From an uncultured Verrucomicrobiota bacterium (lineage in GTDB: Bacteria; Verrucomicrobiota; Verrucomicrobiia; Verrucomicrobiales; Verrucomicrobiaceae): a DNA stretch of 64,000 nt. Position 1 is the first letter of the stretch, and the number at the start of each line of letters is the position of its first letter. The position numbers and the translations under genes are program-made. The DNA is taken from assembly GCA_903838675.1 (NCBI GenBank), contig CAILZI010000174.1, positions 1 to 64,000 of the forward strand. The letters are read 5' to 3'. Of the stretch, positions 42,190 to 51,804 are shown piece after piece. The notes under the pieces were generated by a model. That model was given only the letters and a program-made list of their open reading frames with translations, searched no databases and was not told the origin of the DNA.

Positions 42190-45100
42190 ATGGGCACGCT
42201 CACAAAATACGTTCTTAAACACCGGCCGGTCGCATTGGCCCTGATGGTGCTGTTTGTTCTGGCGGGTGCCATGGCAATGAATCGCTTGCCGGTGGAAGCT
42301 TATCCCGACGTCACCAACGTTTCAGTGCAGATCATCACTTTGTTGCCGGGCCGTGCAGCAGAGGAGGTGGAGCGCCTTGTGACTATTCCCATTGAGAATG
42401 CCATGAACAGCATTCCCAACCGGTCCTCGATCCGTTCCGTGTCTCTCTTCGGGCTTTCGCAGGTCACCATCGTCTTTGAGGATAACGCGGACCGCGCCTA
42501 CTGCCGGAATATGGCTTTCCAGCTGCTTTCTGCCGTCAGCCTGCCGCCGGATGCAGATGCGCGGCTTTCCCCTGACACGACCCCTGTAGGAGAAATTTAC
42601 CGCTACACGCTCGATGCTCCCAAGAGCATGCCCCTGACGGAAGTGCGAGCGCTTCAGGACTGGGTGGTTGAACGCCAGCTGCGCACCGTGTCCGGAGTGG
42701 TTGATGTCGTGGGCTTTGGGGGCGCCACCAAGCAGTATCAGGTCCAGATCGACCCGATGAAGCTGTTGTCCTACGACATTACGCTGCGTCAGGTGCTCGA
42801 CGCGCTCTCCGCAGGAAATAAGAATGCGGGTGGCGCATACATTGAGCATGGACCTGAAATGTTTATTGTCCGAGGTCTCGGCTTTGTTCAGTCTCTTGAA
42901 GATATTGGGCTGATTGCGGTGGATTCGCGTGGCGGCACCCCCATTCGTATCAAAGACCTTGGCCGCGTTCTTTTTGGTGAGCAACTGCGCCTGGGACGTG
43001 TGGGACGGAGCATTCCTGCAGAACATTTTGAACTTGATGACGCCGTCGAGGGGATTGTCATGCTGCGGAAGGGTGAAAACGCCTTGCAGGTGCTGGAAGG
43101 GGTGCGGGCGAAGATTGAAATCATCAACACCAAGTTTCTGCCGCATGGCGTTCGCACCCACCTGCATTACGACCGCACCAACCTGATTGACCGTACGCTG
43201 CACACAGTGCACAAAAACATGGCGGAGGGCATCGGCTGTGTGCTGCTGGTGCTCATTCTTTTCCTTGGTCTTGGCAATGTGCGCTCCGCACTGGTTGTGG
43301 CCGCCGTTGTGCCATTGTCCTTGATGGGTGCGTTTCTCATGCTGGATCTGCGCGGCATCCCTGCCAATCTCATTTCCATGGGCGCCATCGACTTTGGCAT
43401 CATCGTTGACTCATCGGTGGTGGTCATTGAGAACTTGCTGCGTCTGATGCATGAACGGCGGGAGAAAAAGGAATCTCTGTTCAAGCTCCTGCCGATGTCG
43501 GTGGCCCAGATGGGTCGGCCGATCCTTTTCTCCAAGGCCATTCTGCTCCTGGCTTTCCTGCCTCTGCACACCATGCAGCGGGTGGAGGGCAAGATCTTCA
43601 AGCCGATGGCGCTCACGCTGACCTTTGCCCTGATTACTGGCACCATCATGGCACTGACCATTGTGCCGCTGCTTGCCAGCTACGCCCTCAAAAAGGATGC
43701 GGGGGAGGAGGAATCCTTCGTCGTGCGCATTCTCTTGCGCATTTATCGTCCAACCATTGACTGGTCGCTCAGGAACGGCCGGTTGGTCATCTTCGGCGTT
43801 ATTACCATGCTTGCCATTGCGGGGACGGTGTTCGTCCATCTTGGCACCGAGTTCCTGCCCAAGCTGGACGAAGGGTCATTGTATATTCGTACCTATCTGC
43901 CGCAGACCATATCTCCCTCTGAATCAGCAAAAATGGTCAAACGCATTCGAAATGTTTTGGCTTCCTTTCCTGAAACGAAATCCGTCATCAGTCAGAACGG
44001 CAGGCCGGATGATGGAACAGACGTGAATGGATTTGACGTCAGCGAGTACACTGTTGACCTGATCAACCGTGAAGAATGGAAAACTGCGCCGGATAGAAAT
44101 GGCCTTGTGTTGGCCATGAAGAAAAAGCTGCTGATGGAGGTGCCGGGTGCTCAATACAATTTCAGTCAGATGATTGAGGACAACGTCAATGAGGCCGTGT
44201 CAGGGGTGAAATCAGAACTCAGCGTCAAGATTTTCGGGGATGAGCCTCCAATCCTGCAAAAGATTGCCAATCAGATCGTGGACATTCTCAAAACCGTTCA
44301 AGGCTCTGCAGACGTCAATACGGAACGGTTGCTGGGGCAGCCTCAAGTTCAGATTGCGGTGGATCGGTCTGCCATATCCCGTGCTGGCTTGTCCATGATG
44401 GATGTGCAGTCGGTCATCGAAACCTCCATGGGGGGGGGCATTGCTTCCAAGGTGCTCGAAGGTGAGCGCACTTTTGATCTCGCCGTGAAAATGATCCCAC
44501 GCTCCGTTGCCAGCCTGGATGGAATCCGACGCATCCCTATTACTGGTTCGGGTGGCGAACGACTCACCTTGGGGGCCTTGGCTTCGGTAGATGTAAAGCC
44601 TGGTTTTGCCCGCATCTATCGTGAAGAAAACTTCCGATTGACTGCGGTGAAGCTTGCGGTGCGTGGGCGCGACTTGGGAACTCTGGTCGCGGAAGCGCAG
44701 CAAAAGGTCAATGCCCAGGTGGTTTTGCCTCCTGGATTCAGATTGGAATGGACGGGAGCCTTTGAAAACCAGCAGAGAGCCGTGAAGCGTCTGGCTTTCG
44801 TTGTGCCAATCACACTCGTCGCCATTTTCTTCCTGCTCTTCACGGCCTTTGATTCCGTGAAACTCGCCACTCTGATCCTGCTCAATGTGCCCTTCGCGGC
44901 AGTTGGCGGCATTCTTGTCCTCCCCTTGGCTGGATTGACCTTGTCCGTCTCCGCCCTGGTTGGCTTTATTGCTTTGTTTGGGGTGTCCGTGCAGAACGGT
45001 GTTCTCATGGTGGAACGAATACGAGAAATGCGCAAAGAAGGCATGCGTATGGCCCAGGCAGTTCGCGAAGGTGCCATCAGTCGAGTACGGCCCATTGTGA

Positions 45101-45387
45101 TGACCGCTGCCATGGCGGCCCTGGGCTTGCTGCCTGCCGCCTTGTCTCACGCTGTTGGCGCTGAAACTGCACGCCCCTTTGCCTGTGTGATCATCGGCGG
45201 ACTCATGACGGACACTTTCCTAGCGCTCTTCATCCTGCCCATTCTTTACCCCTTGTTTGACGCCGGAGAAGAAGGACTTCACAGCCAGTATGTTCTTATC
45301 GAGCAGACGGCGAAGCAGCCGTTCCTGTCTTTGCACAAGAAGAAAAAACTCCAGGATCCAGACAAGCCCACGCCGCCCGAAGTCTGA
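42190..45387 (+). CDS. Heavy-metal RND efflux pump 1 (CzcA family)
   Basis: The 1065-residue inner-membrane pump has twelve helices and two large periplasmic loops. AIDFGIIVDSSVVVIEN at about residue 400 is the helix-4 proton-relay motif. The DFG...D form is typical of Zn/Co/Cd/Ni exporters (HME1/2) rather than the Cu/Ag type. The variant SS replaces the common GA. GRPDDGTDVNGF in the periplasmic domain is usual in CzcA/CnrA/NccA relatives. It exports divalent cations from periplasm or cytosol through the channel at 39650. The metal itself is not certain. Confidence 0.93.
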   Translation: MGTLTKYVLKHRPVALALMVLFVLAGAMAMNRLPVEAYPDVTNVSVQIITLLPGRAAEEVERLVTIPIENAMNSIPNRSSIRSVSLFGLSQVTIVFEDNADRAYCRNMAFQLLSAVSLPPDADARLSPDTTPVGEIYRYTLDAPKSMPLTEVRALQDWVVERQLRTVSGVVDVVGFGGATKQYQVQIDPMKLLSYDITLRQVLDALSAGNKNAGGAYIEHGPEMFIVRGLGFVQSLEDIGLIAVDSRGGTPIRIKDLGRVLFGEQLRLGRVGRSIPAEHFELDDAVEGIVMLRKGENALQVLEGVRAKIEIINTKFLPHGVRTHLHYDRTNLIDRTLHTVHKNMAEGIGCVLLVLILFLGLGNVRSALVVAAVVPLSLMGAFLMLDLRGIPANLISMGAIDFGIIVDSSVVVIENLLRLMHERREKKESLFKLLPMSVAQMGRPILFSKAILLLAFLPLHTMQRVEGKIFKPMALTLTFALITGTIMALTIVPLLASYALKKDAGEEESFVVRILLRIYRPTIDWSLRNGRLVIFGVITMLAIAGTVFVHLGTEFLPKLDEGSLYIRTYLPQTISPSESAKMVKRIRNVLASFPETKSVISQNGRPDDGTDVNGFDVSEYTVDLINREEWKTAPDRNGLVLAMKKKLLMEVPGAQYNFSQMIEDNVNEAVSGVKSELSVKIFGDEPPILQKIANQIVDILKTVQGSADVNTERLLGQPQVQIAVDRSAISRAGLSMMDVQSVIETSMGGGIASKVLEGERTFDLAVKMIPRSVASLDGIRRIPITGSGGERLTLGALASVDVKPGFARIYREENFRLTAVKLAVRGRDLGTLVAEAQQKVNAQVVLPPGFRLEWTGAFENQQRAVKRLAFVVPITLVAIFFLLFTAFDSVKLATLILLNVPFAAVGGILVLPLAGLTLSVSALVGFIALFGVSVQNGVLMVERIREMRKEGMRMAQAVREGAISRVRPIVMTAAMAALGLLPAALSHAVGAETARPFACVIIGGLMTDTFLALFILPILYPLFDAGEEGLHSQYVLIEQTAKQPFLSLHKKKKLQDPDKPTPPEV

Positions 45388-45457
45388 ACCATGCTTGCTT
45401 TTCATGCTGGAATATCCTCTCAGGGTATGTTAGCCTGTTTGTATTCGACGATCTGAC

Positions 45458-45964
45458 ATGTATGCGATTAGCCATCACACCACGCCTCTAAAAAGGCTGG
45501 TACATTTGCTGTTGCTGCTTGGCTGGCTGTTTTCCTCTCATGGGATTGCGCCAGGCATCTGCATGGCGGCGGCTTTGGTCGATGGTGATCATGAGGTCAA
45601 GGTGGGGGTGTCCAATGAGGGGGGGCTGACCGTGGTTCTTTCCCATGCGGGCAAATCCACCGCCGAACTCACACACCACGAACATGACGCTCTTTGCAGG
45701 GTGCTCGTCGCTTTTGCAGTAGCACCTGAATCTGCCGCCTCGGACCATGTGCTGGCATTCAAAGCTGTCGATGATGCATCACGCACCCAGAGACTGCTTT
45801 CGTCCACGCCATGCACCGGCAAAGTGGCGCTGGCATTGCTGGTCCTGGACTGCAACCGCACACTGCCGTTCTTTGCTGAGCGTGTGGTCAGGCGTGGTGT
45901 GCAGAGGAGTTCGTGGTCGCATGGTCTTGCGCTGAAGTCTGGCCGGACTGTCATGCGTTGTTGA
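45458..45964 (+). CDS. Small secreted protein leading metal efflux operon 2
   Basis: The 168-residue protein has a hydrophobic export signal (LVHLLLLLGWLFSSHGIAPG). The mature part is charged with a His/Asp/Glu patch (ELTHHEHDALC) and four or five cysteines. No family is recognised. Its position 70 nt after pump 1 and 105 nt before channel 2 suggests cotranscription with the second efflux pair. The HHEHD patch could bind metal, so a periplasmic metal sensor or chaperone is a reasonable but untested idea. The Arg/Ser-rich last 25 residues look less constrained. Confidence 0.6.
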   Translation: MYAISHHTTPLKRLVHLLLLLGWLFSSHGIAPGICMAAALVDGDHEVKVGVSNEGGLTVVLSHAGKSTAELTHHEHDALCRVLVAFAVAPESAASDHVLAFKAVDDASRTQRLLSSTPCTGKVALALLVLDCNRTLPFFAERVVRRGVQRSSWSHGLALKSGRTVMRC

Positions 45965-46069
45965 GGGCGATGGATTGAACATCCGGGTCCGCAGGTGCGG
46001 ACACAGCGGGCATTACTGCGGATGATTCCGCATTGTCCACGATGCACCCCCCATTCTCTTTTTACGCGC

Positions 46070-47329
46070 ATGAAACTTTCCTCTTTATTCCTTAGCTTGT
46101 TTGTTTGTCTCCAGTTGCCCGCGATTGGCGGAACGGAGCCGGTCTCCGTCAATTCTCTCGTTCTCAAAGCGCTCGCCACGCACCCTGAGCTTCGGTATTA
46201 CGAGGCGCAAATTGACGTCGCCCGAGGCGACAAGACCAAAGCGGGTGAGATTAAAAACCCCGAGCTGATGGTTGGTCTCGGCAACTGGCACTATCGTGAT
46301 CTTTCCAATGGCGTCATCGGGGACGGTCCTACCTGGGCGGTGCAGCTCACGCAGACGTTCGAGTGGCCGGGCCGTATCGCCCTGCGCAAGGCCATCGCAC
46401 AAAAAGACATCGAGATGGCCCGGCTCGGGTTCACGCAATTCCGTGCCGCGCTGGCTGGCCGGGTGCGTACGGTTTCCTGGAAACTGCTGGCCGCCCAGGA
46501 GCAGACCCGTGCCGCCGAGGAGGTGTCGAAGCGCTTCCAGACCCTCGCGGCTGTGCTGTTGCAGCGTGATCCCGCCGGTGCGGCACCGCGCCTGGAGGCC
46601 CGCATCGTCCAGGCCAATGCGCTCACGATTGGCGCAGAGGCCACGCAGGCACGCAACGATCTTGCCGCCGCCCGCTTTGAGTTGAATCAGCTCCTGGGGG
46701 AAAGAGCGGATCATCCGCTGGATGTGCGCATGGAAAACATCGTCCTCAATCCAGCGCCGCCCATCGATGTTCTGCTGGCTGAAGCACGGCGTAAAAACTT
46801 CTCGCTGCGCGCCCGCTTTCTTGATGTGGAGCAGCAGGGCTACCATGTGGATCTGGCCAAAAACGAGCGCTGGCCCTACATCACCCTGCAGCCCTACATG
46901 CAGAACCAGTCAAACCCGATCAGCGCTTCGCGGGAAACGCAGATTGGCATCGGAGTTTCCATTCCGCTGCCGGTATGGAACCGCAACAAGGGGGCCATCG
47001 ACGCGGCAGAGGCCAGGCAGGTGCAGGCAGGGGTCATGCTCACGGCGCAGATGCGCCAGCTGGAACGGGACGTCGCCTCGCAGGCCAGTCATTACCGCAT
47101 TTACGTCGAGCAACTGACGCAGCTTCCGGCTGACACGCTGGAAAGCTTTCGCAAAGCGGCGGCGGAGGCTGATGAGCACTATCGTCTGGGCGCGCTGCCA
47201 CTGGCAACGTACACGGAACTGCAACGCCAGTACATCGCCTCCGTCAAAGCGGTGCTGGCCTCGCAGCTGGGCGCGGTTGAGGCACGCCTGCAGCTTGAGC
47301 AGCTCACGGGAAACACTCTCGATAAGTAG
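46070..47329 (+). CDS. TolC-family outer-membrane channel of metal efflux system 2
   Basis: The start at 46070 (MKLSSLFLSLFVCLQLPAIG) gives a signal peptide and 419 residues; the frame upstream to 45995 is not needed. TFEWPGRIALRKAIAQ and SIPLPVWNRNKGAIDAAEAR are hallmark segments of CzcC-type channels. It forms the outer-membrane duct for the pump that begins 35 nt downstream. No adaptor gene separates them. Confidence 0.9.
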   Translation: MKLSSLFLSLFVCLQLPAIGGTEPVSVNSLVLKALATHPELRYYEAQIDVARGDKTKAGEIKNPELMVGLGNWHYRDLSNGVIGDGPTWAVQLTQTFEWPGRIALRKAIAQKDIEMARLGFTQFRAALAGRVRTVSWKLLAAQEQTRAAEEVSKRFQTLAAVLLQRDPAGAAPRLEARIVQANALTIGAEATQARNDLAAARFELNQLLGERADHPLDVRMENIVLNPAPPIDVLLAEARRKNFSLRARFLDVEQQGYHVDLAKNERWPYITLQPYMQNQSNPISASRETQIGIGVSIPLPVWNRNKGAIDAAEARQVQAGVMLTAQMRQLERDVASQASHYRIYVEQLTQLPADTLESFRKAAAEADEHYRLGALPLATYTELQRQYIASVKAVLASQLGAVEARLQLEQLTGNTLDK

Positions 47330-47364
47330 GCCACGTCGCATCTTGAAATACTTCCCTTGCGGCC

Positions 47365-50300
47365 ATGCTTAATTTCATTCTCGATTTCTCCGTCCGTCAG
47401 CGTGCCTTCGTACTGCTGGGGGCTTTCGGCCTGCTCGGTGCAGGATTGTATTCACTGATGCACCTGCCTATCGATGCGGTGCCGGATCTCACCGGCCCGC
47501 AGGTGCAGGTGAACGTGGCCGTGCCAGCCCTGGCGCCTGAGGAGTCCGAGCGCGCCGTCACACGGCCCATTGAAATGGCGCTCTCCGGGATGCCCGGTGT
47601 GCTCGAGTCGCGTTCACTCACGAAGTTTGGTCTCAGCCAGGTCACGATTCAATTTGAAGACGATGCGGACATCTTTCGTGCACGCCAGCTCGTCACGGAA
47701 CGCCTGACCGCCGTGATGCGCGATCTGCCACCGGGCAGCGCGCTCAGCCTTGCCCCCATCAGCACCGGACTCGGTGAAATTTTCTACTACACGCTCCATT
47801 GGAAGAAGGGGGCCAAAGAGAAGCCTGCCGATGAACGTGAAGGCCTCATGCGTCTGTGGGAGACACACGAATACATTGTGAAACCTCACCTGCGCGTGGT
47901 GCAGGGCGTGGCGGAGATCAACAGCAACGGGGGCCATCAGCGGCAGGTCACCGTGGAACCCATGCTCGAAAAACTGAGGGCGGCGAACATGACCGTGGGA
48001 GAACTCGCCGCCATCATCCGCGGCAATGTCGAAAACGCCGGTGGTGGTGTCATCAATCGCGATGGCGAGCAGCTCACCATTCGAAGTGTGGGTCGTGTCA
48101 GCACGGCTGAGGAAATCGACAAGCTGCCGATCAAGTTCGGTGCGGCCATTGAACCTCTGCGGGTGCAGGATGTGGCCAAAGTGCAGTGGGGTGCAGGATT
48201 TCGCGGCGGTGCCGCCACGATGGACGGTGAAGAGGTGGTGCTCGGAACCGTGATGATGCTCATGGGACAGAATGCACGCGTCGTCTGCCATCGAGTGGCG
48301 CCACGGCTCGAAGAACTGCGGGAGAAACTGCCCGCGGGCATGGATGTGACCGTCGTGTACGAACGCTCCGATCTTGTCGAGGCCACCGTTGGCACGGTGG
48401 AAAAAAATCTCGTCGAAGGTGCGGTGCTCGTCATCGTCGTCCTGCTCATCCTGCTCGGGAACTGGCGTGCGGCGCTCATCGTGGCCCTTGCTATTCCGCT
48501 ATCGTTCCTGTTTGCCATCTGCGGCATGGTGCAGGGCGGCTGGTCCGGCAATTTGATGAGCCTGGGCGCGGTTGATTTTGGTCTGATCATCGACGGTGCC
48601 GTGGTCATGGTCGAAAACATCATTCGCAGGCTCGGGGTCAAGCAGCATCACCTTGGCCGCATGTTGACCAATGAGGAGCGCTCGCGCGAAGTGCTCGCTG
48701 GCAGCAAGCAGATGGCCAGCCCGATGTTTTTCGGGGTGCTCATCATCACCATCGTTTATCTGCCGATTCTCACCCTCACCGGCATTGAAGGGAAGATGTT
48801 CCGCCCCATGGCTGTGACCGTGATTTTTGCGCTCGCCGGAGCTCTGCTGCTGGCGCTGACGCTCATGCCCGCGATGTGCTCGTTCTTCCTCGGCGGCAGC
48901 ATCGCCGAGAAGGAAAACTGGATCATCGCAGCTCTCAATCGCGTGTTTCAGCCCATGCTGCGTGCTGCCATCAGAATGCGCTGGGCGGTGGTGCTTTTGG
49001 CCGTGGCCTTTTTTGCATTCTGCGGCTGGCGTTTCAGCTCCCTCGGGGCCGAGTTCGTGCCCAAGCTGGATGAAGGCTCCATCGCCGGGATGATCTACCG
49101 CAAAGTCGGCATGAGCCTCAAGGAGTCGCTGCATGAGGATCTCGTGCTCGGCCAGATGGTGCGTGAAAAGTTTCCGCAGGTCACCAGCTTTTTCTCCCGC
49201 AGTGGCACCAGCGAGGTGGCCACTGATCCGATGCCGCCAAACGAAACCGACTTCTACATTTTTTATACCCCCGTCTCCGAGTGGCCCAAAGGCCCCGGTC
49301 TGCCCACCAACAAAGCCGAGCTTTGTGCCGCCATTGAGAAAGAGGCGCTCAGCGAGCACGAAGATCAGACCATCGAATTTGGCCAGCCGATTGAGACACG
49401 CTTCAATGAAATGATGGAAGGTTCCAAGGCTGAGCTCACAGTGCGTATCTACGGCATCGACTTTGATGTGCTTGAAAAGCTTGCCAACCAGACTCGTGAC
49501 ATCATCAACAATACTCCGGGAGGAACCGCTGAGCTTGAGACAGACGGCCGCACCAGCACCGTCGTGATGCAGGTAAAGCGTGAGATTCTGACCAAGTATA
49601 ACATCCCGCTCGCCGAACTCAATCATGCCGTCTCTGCCGGCCTTGGCGGAGAAGTGTCCGGTCAGGTCATCGAAGGCAACCGCAAGCGTGACATCGTCGT
49701 GCGCCTGCCGGAGGAGGAGCGTTCCAAGGAGGAGATCATGAAGAACCTTCCGCTGCGCGTCGGTGATTTTGGGATGCTTTCGCTTGGCGAAGCCGTTGAT
49801 ATTCGGACGGAGAAAACCGTTGAACCCATCCGTCACAGCCGCACCCAGCGCCGGGCCGCGCTGCTCGTTGGTGTGAAGGACCGCGACATGGAAGGCTTCG
49901 TCAACGAAGCGAGCGCGCGGATCAAAAAAGAAGTGAAGTTTCCCGAAGGCTACAGCTTCGAATTCGGCGGCACCTTTGAGAATCTGCAGGAAGCCCGAGC
50001 CCGCCTGGTCATCGTGGTGCCCACTGCATTGGCGCTCATTCTAATGCTCATCTTCTTCGCCTTTGGCAGCATTCGCCAGACCTTGCTCGTCGCCACGGGC
50101 ATCCCGCTCGCGTTGACCGGGGGCATCATCGCACTTGAGCTGCGTGGCATGCCCTTCAGCATCACGGCGGCAGTCGGTTTCATCGCACTCAGCGGTGTGG
50201 CGGTGCTCAACGGACTCGTGCTGGTCAACTACTTCAATGAACTCCGTGAAGAAGGCATGAGCGTCCGTGATGCGGTGCTCACCGGTGTCTCCACGCGCTT

Positions 50301-50496
50301 GCGCCCCGTGATGATGACGGCGCTTGTTGCTGCACTCGGTTTCGTTCCCATGGCTCTGGCCCATGGGGCGGGAGCTGAAGTGCAGCGCCCGCTTGCCACC
50401 GTCGTCATCGGCGGCATCATCAGTTCAACATTGCTCACGCTACTGCTGCTGCCGATGCTCTATGACTGGATCGAACGTAAGCCCAAAGCAGCATGA
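47365..50496 (+). CDS. Heavy-metal RND efflux pump 2 (CzcA family)
   Basis: The 1043-residue RND pump has VDFGLIIDGAVVMVENII at about residue 402, the classic DFG-DGA-VEN signature of CzcA-type divalent cation exporters. TDPMPPNETDFYIFY in the periplasmic domain is shared by a widespread CzcA subgroup. Twelve helices and two periplasmic loops are visible. It differs throughout from pump 1, so this is not a recent duplication. Its stop abuts that of the DUF1501 gene on the other strand (50496/50497). With no adaptor of its own it may use the lipoprotein encoded at 41009. Confidence 0.93.
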   Translation: MLNFILDFSVRQRAFVLLGAFGLLGAGLYSLMHLPIDAVPDLTGPQVQVNVAVPALAPEESERAVTRPIEMALSGMPGVLESRSLTKFGLSQVTIQFEDDADIFRARQLVTERLTAVMRDLPPGSALSLAPISTGLGEIFYYTLHWKKGAKEKPADEREGLMRLWETHEYIVKPHLRVVQGVAEINSNGGHQRQVTVEPMLEKLRAANMTVGELAAIIRGNVENAGGGVINRDGEQLTIRSVGRVSTAEEIDKLPIKFGAAIEPLRVQDVAKVQWGAGFRGGAATMDGEEVVLGTVMMLMGQNARVVCHRVAPRLEELREKLPAGMDVTVVYERSDLVEATVGTVEKNLVEGAVLVIVVLLILLGNWRAALIVALAIPLSFLFAICGMVQGGWSGNLMSLGAVDFGLIIDGAVVMVENIIRRLGVKQHHLGRMLTNEERSREVLAGSKQMASPMFFGVLIITIVYLPILTLTGIEGKMFRPMAVTVIFALAGALLLALTLMPAMCSFFLGGSIAEKENWIIAALNRVFQPMLRAAIRMRWAVVLLAVAFFAFCGWRFSSLGAEFVPKLDEGSIAGMIYRKVGMSLKESLHEDLVLGQMVREKFPQVTSFFSRSGTSEVATDPMPPNETDFYIFYTPVSEWPKGPGLPTNKAELCAAIEKEALSEHEDQTIEFGQPIETRFNEMMEGSKAELTVRIYGIDFDVLEKLANQTRDIINNTPGGTAELETDGRTSTVVMQVKREILTKYNIPLAELNHAVSAGLGGEVSGQVIEGNRKRDIVVRLPEEERSKEEIMKNLPLRVGDFGMLSLGEAVDIRTEKTVEPIRHSRTQRRAALLVGVKDRDMEGFVNEASARIKKEVKFPEGYSFEFGGTFENLQEARARLVIVVPTALALILMLIFFAFGSIRQTLLVATGIPLALTGGIIALELRGMPFSITAAVGFIALSGVAVLNGLVLVNYFNELREEGMSVRDAVLTGVSTRLRPVMMTALVAALGFVPMALAHGAGAEVQRPLATVVIGGIISSTLLTLLLLPMLYDWIERKPKAA

Positions 50497-51792
50497 TCAG
50501 ATCAGCGCAGCGATGGGCACGCCACGTTTAGCTCCGGTGCCGCCATAGATGCTGAAACTACCGCCGCTTCCAGCGGAGATGGTTTCCTGCGGCGGGACGC
50601 CGAGCAGCGCACCAATGGTGGCGTGAAAGTCGAGGACGGTCGCCGGGTTTTCGATCACCTGGTTGCCGGTTTCATCGGTCTTGCCATAGGCCTGGCCGCC
50701 TTTGACGCCGCCACCAGCGATGAACGAGGAAAAAGCGATGGGGTGGTGCCCGCGTCCGGTGCCCTCAATCTTGGGGCCGCGGCCAAACTCGGTGGTGAGC
50801 ACCACCAGCGTGCTTTCCAGCAGGCCAAGTGTCTCTAAATCTTCCAGCAGGGTGCCAACAGCATTGTCCACACGGCTGGCGAGGTATTCAACCTTCAGAA
50901 AGTTGTCCTCATGCGTGTCCCAGCCACCGAGTTCGATCTCGACGAACTTGGTGCCGCGCTCGACGAGCCTGCGTGCCAGCAGCACACCCTGGCCGAAGTA
51001 ATCGTTGCCGTAATCCTCCAGCACCTGGCTCTTCTCCTTTGTGAGGTCAAAGGCATCGAGGTCCTTGCTGGTCATGAGCTTGATGGCGTCGGCATACACA
51101 TCAGCATGCGCTTTCACATCCGCCATGGGGTAGCGGGAAAGGAAGTCGCCGTTGAGTTTTTCGGCGAGACCGCTGCGTTTGCGCAGATTGGTCATGGAGT
51201 CGCCGTTTTGGAGCTGGGTGTGTTCAAGGCCTTTGCTGGCATCCAGCACGGGGACGGGCGCATACCGTGCATCCATGAATCCGCTGCCGGGATGCCCGGC
51301 GAGACCCGCGAGGCGGATGTAAGGCGGCAAGGTGGAATGTCCCTGCGTAACCTGCCGCGCCACCCAGGCACCGAGCGCCGGATGGCGCACCGAGGCGGAC
51401 ATTTCGTAACCTGTGAGCACTTTGTAAACGCCCGGTTCGTGTGCGCCCTGAGTGTGATGCAAGGAGCGGACCACGGCGATTTTTTTGCCATGTTCCGCCA
51501 GATTGGGAAAGTAGCCGGAGATTTGCAGATCCGGCGACTTGGTCTTGATGGTGCGCACCGGGCCTTGGTGACCAGCGGGTGCGTCGGGCTTGGTATCGAA
51601 GGTGTCGATGTGGCTCATGCCACCACGCATGTTGAGATAAATGACGTGGCTGGCAAACTTCGGCGTGCTCGTTTCCAAGGCGCGTGCGAGGCCCAAGGGT
51701 GGCACCAAACTGACGCCGAGGCAGGTGCGGGCCATGCCGGTGATGAATTGACGACGGGAGGCGTCATCGAGCTTGTTCAAGGAGTGCTTCAT
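50497..51792 (-). CDS. DUF1501 protein, Tat-exported
   Basis: The 431-residue protein starts with a twin-arginine signal (ASRRQFITGMARTCLGVS). The DUF1501 domain follows: VIYLNMRGGMSHIDTFDTKP, then IAVVRSLHHTQGAHEPG and a C-terminal LTTEFGRGPKIEGTGRGHHP. The fold is alkaline phosphatase/sulfatase-like, with probable metal ligands among the conserved Asp and His, though no substrate is established. In Planctomycetes and Verrucomicrobia it is nearly always paired with a DUF1549/DUF1553 protein, as here (12 nt downstream of it). Confidence 0.92.
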   Translation of the reverse strand: MKHSLNKLDDASRRQFITGMARTCLGVSLVPPLGLARALETSTPKFASHVIYLNMRGGMSHIDTFDTKPDAPAGHQGPVRTIKTKSPDLQISGYFPNLAEHGKKIAVVRSLHHTQGAHEPGVYKVLTGYEMSASVRHPALGAWVARQVTQGHSTLPPYIRLAGLAGHPGSGFMDARYAPVPVLDASKGLEHTQLQNGDSMTNLRKRSGLAEKLNGDFLSRYPMADVKAHADVYADAIKLMTSKDLDAFDLTKEKSQVLEDYGNDYFGQGVLLARRLVERGTKFVEIELGGWDTHEDNFLKVEYLASRVDNAVGTLLEDLETLGLLESTLVVLTTEFGRGPKIEGTGRGHHPIAFSSFIAGGGVKGGQAYGKTDETGNQVIENPATVLDFHATIGALLGVPPQETISAGSGGSFSIYGGTGAKRGVPIAALI

Positions 51793-51804
51793 AAAGTGAG
51801 GAGG

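Noticed and set aside
48499..49836. 445-codon minus-strand frame opposite RND pump 2
   Set aside because: Complement of a conserved membrane pump; His-rich low-complexity product with no family features.
39650..50496. Recent duplication of one efflux operon
   Set aside because: Channels and pumps of the two systems differ along their whole length, including motif variants (VDSS versus IDGA), so they are old paralogues or separately acquired.
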